Part shown: positions 59,601 to 64,000 of the stretch, one piece after another
Layout of the letters: each line of letters begins with the position of its first letter
Numbering within the stretch: position 1 is the stretch's first letter
Assembly: GCF_028453695.1 (NCBI RefSeq)
Contig: NC_135779.1
Location: forward strand, 9,312,831 to 9,376,830
Reading direction: 5' to 3'
From: Augochlora pura
Lineage: Eukaryota; Arthropoda; Insecta; Hymenoptera; Halictidae
Length of the DNA stretch: 64,000 bases
Notes under the pieces: model-generated
Database searches by the model: none
What the model was told of the DNA's origin: nothing
What the model saw: only the letters and a program-made list of their open reading frames with translations
Program-made: the position numbers and the translations under genes

Positions 59601-62600
59601 GTTCCTGTCGCAGCCGGATCGAACCGATTTCAATCGGCGTACACCGCATTATGCAACGGTCCGAAGGCTTATATGAACTGCTTATAAATTCCGTTCACAT
59701 GTGGGGATTTATCCAAACTTTTTACTATCGAAAATTATACGGGTTCGGACTAATCGACGATTAATCGTTCGGAGAACCTGGGAACCGTGCAACCGGACGA
59801 ATTGAATACCTCACGGCATTACCGTAAACCGACTGAGTCTAGATACCAATTATCACATTCTTGCTCGTTCATTTTATGAAACTATGTAATTTGTCCGTTT
59901 ATCCTGTATCTTTTGATCGCTGAACAAATTTGTTTACAGGATACAAAAGTAAACTACTTTTAGAGCTTCCAAATAGATAATTTTTGTTTGGCTTTTGTCT
60001 AATTTTAGCTGACTTTTGTGAAGCGTAAAAATCTACAAGGAACAAGAATCGTTCTATTGAATAATCTACGTCCAATATTTCGTTCTGCAATTCGAGTTGT
60101 GCCCGGCCGAAAGGTCGTCGAAGCGTCTTGCATTTCATCTTCGTGCTACTTGATGGAATTCGAAGAAAAATCGGTGACTTGAATGGGACAGGTGTTCATT
60201 CGCTGTCAAACGAGGCGATTAATCAAACAACATTATCTACGGGTCACGGTTCTCTCTTTGTCGTAGGCATACTCGCGAGAATCGAATATGCTTCTTCTAG
60301 CGCGGCCAACCGCGACAAGACTCAAGTTTTCACCGTCGGTGCCCGTTGCATCCACATTCTATCCACTCGGTGTAATAATGTGTCGCAACCATGCCGCTAA
60401 CTATCCATTACATTGCGTAGTGAGCAACACGTTACGCACCCTGGCTAAACCAACATCGACACGCTCACCGTCCAGTTTTTCTCTGTACACCACGAAATCG
60501 AATATTGAGCCTCTAACGTTTTTTACAGAACTCGCTGACTAAGTTACAGAATCCTGACTTGTAATCGACTTTTCCTTATTTCGCATTTTATGCGTTTGTG
60601 ACAAAGCTCGACGAGTGAAATTTAATAGTACTGAGAAGGCTAAGTAATAGGAATGAATGTATGCGCATACAGATCTGCAGCTGAATCATAATGTTAACAT
60701 AATGAATACTGTCAGAATTCATTATTAATTGAAATATGTTAGAAATTGTTTATAAAATCAACGGTTTGAAGACAAGCTGTTTGTAACGTCATAGATCATT
60801 TGTATCTACTTGATCCTTCTAAAGTTGTTCGCAAAATTTGTTTTCACATCAAACTGCATTCAACAACTTCACATAATTGCATATGTGAAATCTAGAATTT
60901 AAAATCCCACTAAAACGAATACAAAGGAAGACTGCCCCAATTAAATCGATACTGTTAGACATCGAAGGCGGAATCGCGAATAATTAATCAGATCGACTTT
61001 CAAGAACGCTATAGATCACCGACCTAGCATGTAACACGGTTAGCTGTTCTACTGCCAGACCCCGCTGCGTTCAAAGAAGCTAATGAACCCAGAAGAATTA
61101 ACAAACGGGACGATTGAAATTTTTACGACGCCAGATAACGTGAGCGGAATCTATTCGTAGTTATACGGCAATGTACAGGGAAACGGAATCAAGCCAGACT
61201 TGCCGACGACCTCTCACACCGGATTCATGATGGTTCAGAGCCGGTCTCTTCCGATCCTCCTACCACCGGATCATTCCTACGATCGTCAAGCGACGTGCTG
61301 AATCCTTAAACACTCCGGGAAGAACCGGCACAGCCCACGGAATTTTTAATCTGATGTTCATCATAAGAATGATGACTAATCTTGTCGCGAACCTGTTCAC
61401 TGAACCGGACAAGTTCACTATACGATTCTTTTACTGTAGAATTGTTTGAAACTGTCATATTCGCACAATGAATCTACTATTAATTCAGATCTAACTCTTT
61501 TGCATTTGGTAAGGCGTTACTAACTCCCTATCCTCTTTTCAGATCTATCTACTTTATAATTTGTTGAATGAATTAGTTTACTCGCACCGACAACATAATT
61601 TAATGTTCACTAAAAGTAATTTTCTTTATCTCTGTTACCAACAACCATCCAAATAGAAGTGCATTTAATTTTTCACAAAACTATTTATTGTTATAACGAA
61701 TCCATGTCTGTCTCATAAGATCTTGGAAGAATGATTCCTCGAAGAACTAGGACATGCAACGATCACTTTTCATTCAATGAGCAAGAATGGTTAGGCAGGA
61801 ATGGAGAGACGAGGAAGTACAGTGAAACAACGGCTCACGGTCAGAGTTAACATTCACTGTCTCTTCGGCTCGAGGAGCTTCCTGATCGCGCAGAGACGGC
61901 TGTTGTCCTCGTAAATAAGCGTTTAAACGGCGACCACATCCTCCCCATCGCGAAATGTCAACGAACCTGTCCATGTGCACGCGCATTATCACCTTGACTC
62001 CGACGCTCATTACTCGCCCGGCAGCGTCTAATCGTTTATTCCTCGCGCCGTGTTTCCCTGACCTACATGCTCCTTTTTCTCGCTGCCCACACAACCGTCT
62101 CTCTTCAGAGAAAGAGAAGGGGAAAGGGGGGGCTGGCTGTCCGCGAGCGCTCTTTACGGTAAAAGCTAGATCGACGTGTACACTCGTTTCTGTATTTACT
62201 ATTTCTGTACCGGATCACTGTGGTTCTAGCGCTCCAACGTCCACTGCCACAGCTGCGTGACTTCTCTCTGTCAACTTATTGGTCTAGTAGCATCAGCACC
62301 TTCGTACAAGCTTTTGGTAAATGTGTGACCATCAAAACGTTAGACCAAGCAAACTTTGGTAAACTGATTACTCTTTTGGTAAACTGATTACTAGATTGCA
62401 GATCTTTATACAGAATAAATCTGATCTACATTAGTAGCAGAAACCAGGAGTAAAATAGAAAGTTGTGTCTTTTCTGAATCCGATGATAACAGAGTATTCT
62501 TTGATTTTTCTGCTACATTTACTGTCTCCTGTTTTATTTACTTATCCACGGCATCACTACATGGGATCTGCAATCTATTAATATTCTTTCAAGAAGCAAG

Positions 62601-63941
62601 GTCTCGAACTAGACTTGCTTCTCATTTAACAGATTAATTGAAAGAATTACACTAACCGCTTTCAAATTCGTGCCGATGAACACCGTGTAGACACAGCAGC
62701 TGCCCAGCTGATAGACCATTAGGAACAGATTTATGACGTGTCTACAAATAAGAATACCTTCGTCTGTATTTCTTCTTGAATTGGTTAATCTTCTAAATGT
62801 TATTTATAGACTCGGTTGGACGATGATGTAACTGTAGAATGTGTACTCACACTGACGATTTCGATAATGGCCTGAACAACGTTGGACCCTCGGACAACGC
62901 AGCTTCTGCTGTTGCGGGATATGTCAGCGACGGCACCTTCTTCCTCTTACAGAGATCGTACTGCGAGGTGACGAGTATTCGTATACAGTAAGTACAAAGT
63001 AGACCAATGATGATTGTTGCCACTAGGCCCACTGCGTAGCCCGAATGGTGAAAGGCCTTCGGCATGGCGAGAATTCCAGTTCCCAAGCTTCCCTTTAGCA
63101 AGTGCAGCAAAGTCTCCCAGCTCCTGAAATGGTCATCCAGCTGTTACCATTTTTCTTAATCTAGGTACCTAACTTTTTAGGACTTTGCACAATTGGTAGG
63201 GACTCTAGGATGATAAATAATATTCATGTGGGTAGTAGTAGCATTTTGAAAGGACCCACACAGTTTACGTTAACTACAAGATTGCTTCCAGCGTAAAGAA
63301 TTAAGTAGGTAGCTTTTATGGATTTTGGAGGCGTCGGGATAGACAGAATTATTTGCTTAATAAGGCCCATTTACGGAAATGAGAGCACAATTTTCAAAAA
63401 CGTGGCCGACATTAACGCATGCATTTGCCGTTAAACGCGAGAACAAGGCTAGCAGCGTTTCTGTGTTCCTCGAAGCAGTTTCGCAGAGGACAATCTTATT
63501 CTTCCGCTTCATGACTAATCGCCGCAACAAATTACCGGGTAATTTGTATCTACAGAAACGCGGTCGGAATAAACGATAAGGCTACGCGTGTGCACTATAA
63601 CCGGTATTATGCAAATCCTAGCGGTTTTATTCAGTCGACTATTGTATCGATTTGCAAATTATTATTCCTTCTCGTCGATAAAGAAAGGATGGCGGGAAAA
63701 AATCCTGGATAACTCTTGCTTTCTAAAAGAATGCGACAAAGTCATTGCGTAATAGTTACACGAATGAAAATGCAATTAAACAAAGAAAGTAGATAATGAA
63801 AGTATGAAAACTTACGTTGTTGGATGCTGAACTACCCTGTGTTCGTACGGATTGTAATCTTCTTCACACTCCTGTACACTTTTCTTCTTGTCCTCCAGCT
63901 CCAAAACGTAGACGTTGCTCTTATTATGTCCCTGGTCATAA
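56420..63941 (-). CDS. Proton-coupled amino acid transporter (SLC36/PAT family), copy B, 5' exon outside window
   Basis: Same family and role as copy A. Exons from 5': 63941-63816, 63123-62851, 62741-62657, 57515-57243, 57162-56808, 56664-56420. Phases agree at every junction and yield 451 residues to the stop. Signatures: YVLELEDKKK and EEDYNPYEHRVVQHPT, then LLHLLKGSLGTGILAMPKAF, LMVYQLGSCCVYTVFIGTN, LYFGTVLFALEAIGV plus IMPLENEMKKPK, GFFGYIRYGAAVGG, HPIQCYVAIDIVWNEYI and IAIPRLDLFISLFGALCLSG. It has a 5.1-kb intron between the 85-bp exon and the central exon, and lacks the intron that splits the equivalent of the 57162-56808 exon in copy A. The first exon present starts mid-codon, so the ATG lies right of 63941, probably outside. 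Confidence 0.92.
56808..57162 (-). CDS. Transporter B, fused exon (equivalent of two exons in copy A)
   Basis: Acceptor tctaatttcag. Runs IMPLENEMKKPKTFIKTFGV to FWEYVVRTLLVLLT without a break. Donor ACAT/GTAAGA, phase 1. Confidence 0.93.
57243..57515 (-). CDS. Transporter B, central membrane exon
   Basis: Acceptor cttttaattccag. Starts ALDDYLPNVDLRLYMLMILL and ends VLFALEAIGV. 273 bp, phase 0. Confidence 0.93.
57516..62656 (-). other. Long intron of transporter B
   Basis: 5.1 kb with no supported gene. A family-C-like terminus (TAGATTGCAGATCTTTATAC) lies near 62393. A GC-richer patch at 61780-62270 could be an internal promoter, as alternative first exons are common in such genes, but no start fits the frame. 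Confidence 0.45.
62657..62741 (-). CDS. Transporter B, 85-bp membrane exon
   Basis: Acceptor cttatttgtag. Encodes HVINLFLMVYQLGSCCVYTV to NLKA. Donor GCG/GTTAGT, phase 0. Confidence 0.88.
62851..63123 (-). CDS. Transporter B, exon with first membrane segments
   Basis: Acceptor gaccatttcag. Encodes SWETLLHLLKGSLGTGILAM and ends EGPTLFRPLSKSS. Donor CAGT/GTGAGT, phase 2. Confidence 0.93.
63816..63941 (-). CDS. Transporter B, N-terminal cytoplasmic exon
   Basis: Acceptor cgcgttttag. Encodes YDQGHNKSNVYVLELEDKKK to RVVQHPT. Donor AAC/GTAAGT, phase 2. The region right of it to the window edge is intron. Confidence 0.88.
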
Positions 63942-64000
63942 CTAAAACGCGAGTGACATTATTAGAAGTTGAAATTACAGAAAGAGAAATAATACTCTAA

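Overview
This window reads as a piece of an insect nuclear genome, most likely a hymenopteran and possibly a bee. The evidence is AT-rich DNA, short exons separated by GT-AG introns of 0.1 to 5 kb, insect-type gene families, and many short TTAA-flanked non-autonomous transposons. The species cannot be named from the sequence. Every exon boundary below was derived by hand from splice consensus, reading-frame phase and family homology.

Layout. (1) About 0.8-6.6 kb, plus strand: alternative 3' ends of a transcription-factor gene whose 5' part lies left of the window. One terminal exon (795-1525) encodes a pipsqueak-type helix-turn-helix. A second tail (5526-6070 joined to 6367-6624) ends in a cysteine-rich zinc ribbon like the one at the C-terminus of piggyBac transposases. 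Both acceptors need one base from the preceding exon, so the tails look mutually exclusive. (2) 6.6-20 kb: no gene seen; this stretch holds 3'-UTR-like DNA, a (GA)n tract and most of the MITEs. (3) 20-33.6 kb: no supported gene; GC-richer islands, a compound satellite and repeated hairpins, which could be cis-regulatory DNA of the next gene. (4) 33,608-38,848, plus strand: a complete five-exon LIM-homeobox gene of the LMX1 class, 403 aa. (5) 38.8-43.6 kb: its 3' region, with nothing coding seen. (6) 43,645-47,219 and 56,420-63,941, minus strand: two tandem SLC36/PAT-type proton-coupled amino acid transporters. The left copy lacks an identified start exon; the right copy's first exon must lie beyond the window. 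(7) 47.2-56.4 kb: the spacer between them, with candidate 5' exons of the left copy, a diverged repeat and a coding-like but broken island.

How the genes relate: the transporters are diverged duplicates with nearly identical exon lengths (273, 85, 273 and 245 bp) but one intron difference. The transcription-factor tails and LMX1 are separate regulatory genes, and nothing in the sequence links them functionally to the transporters. No convincing wholly new system was found. The most notable features are the paired transposase-like DNA-binding tails of one gene, the families of short inverted-repeat elements, and a hairpin element repeated three times with paired arm changes.
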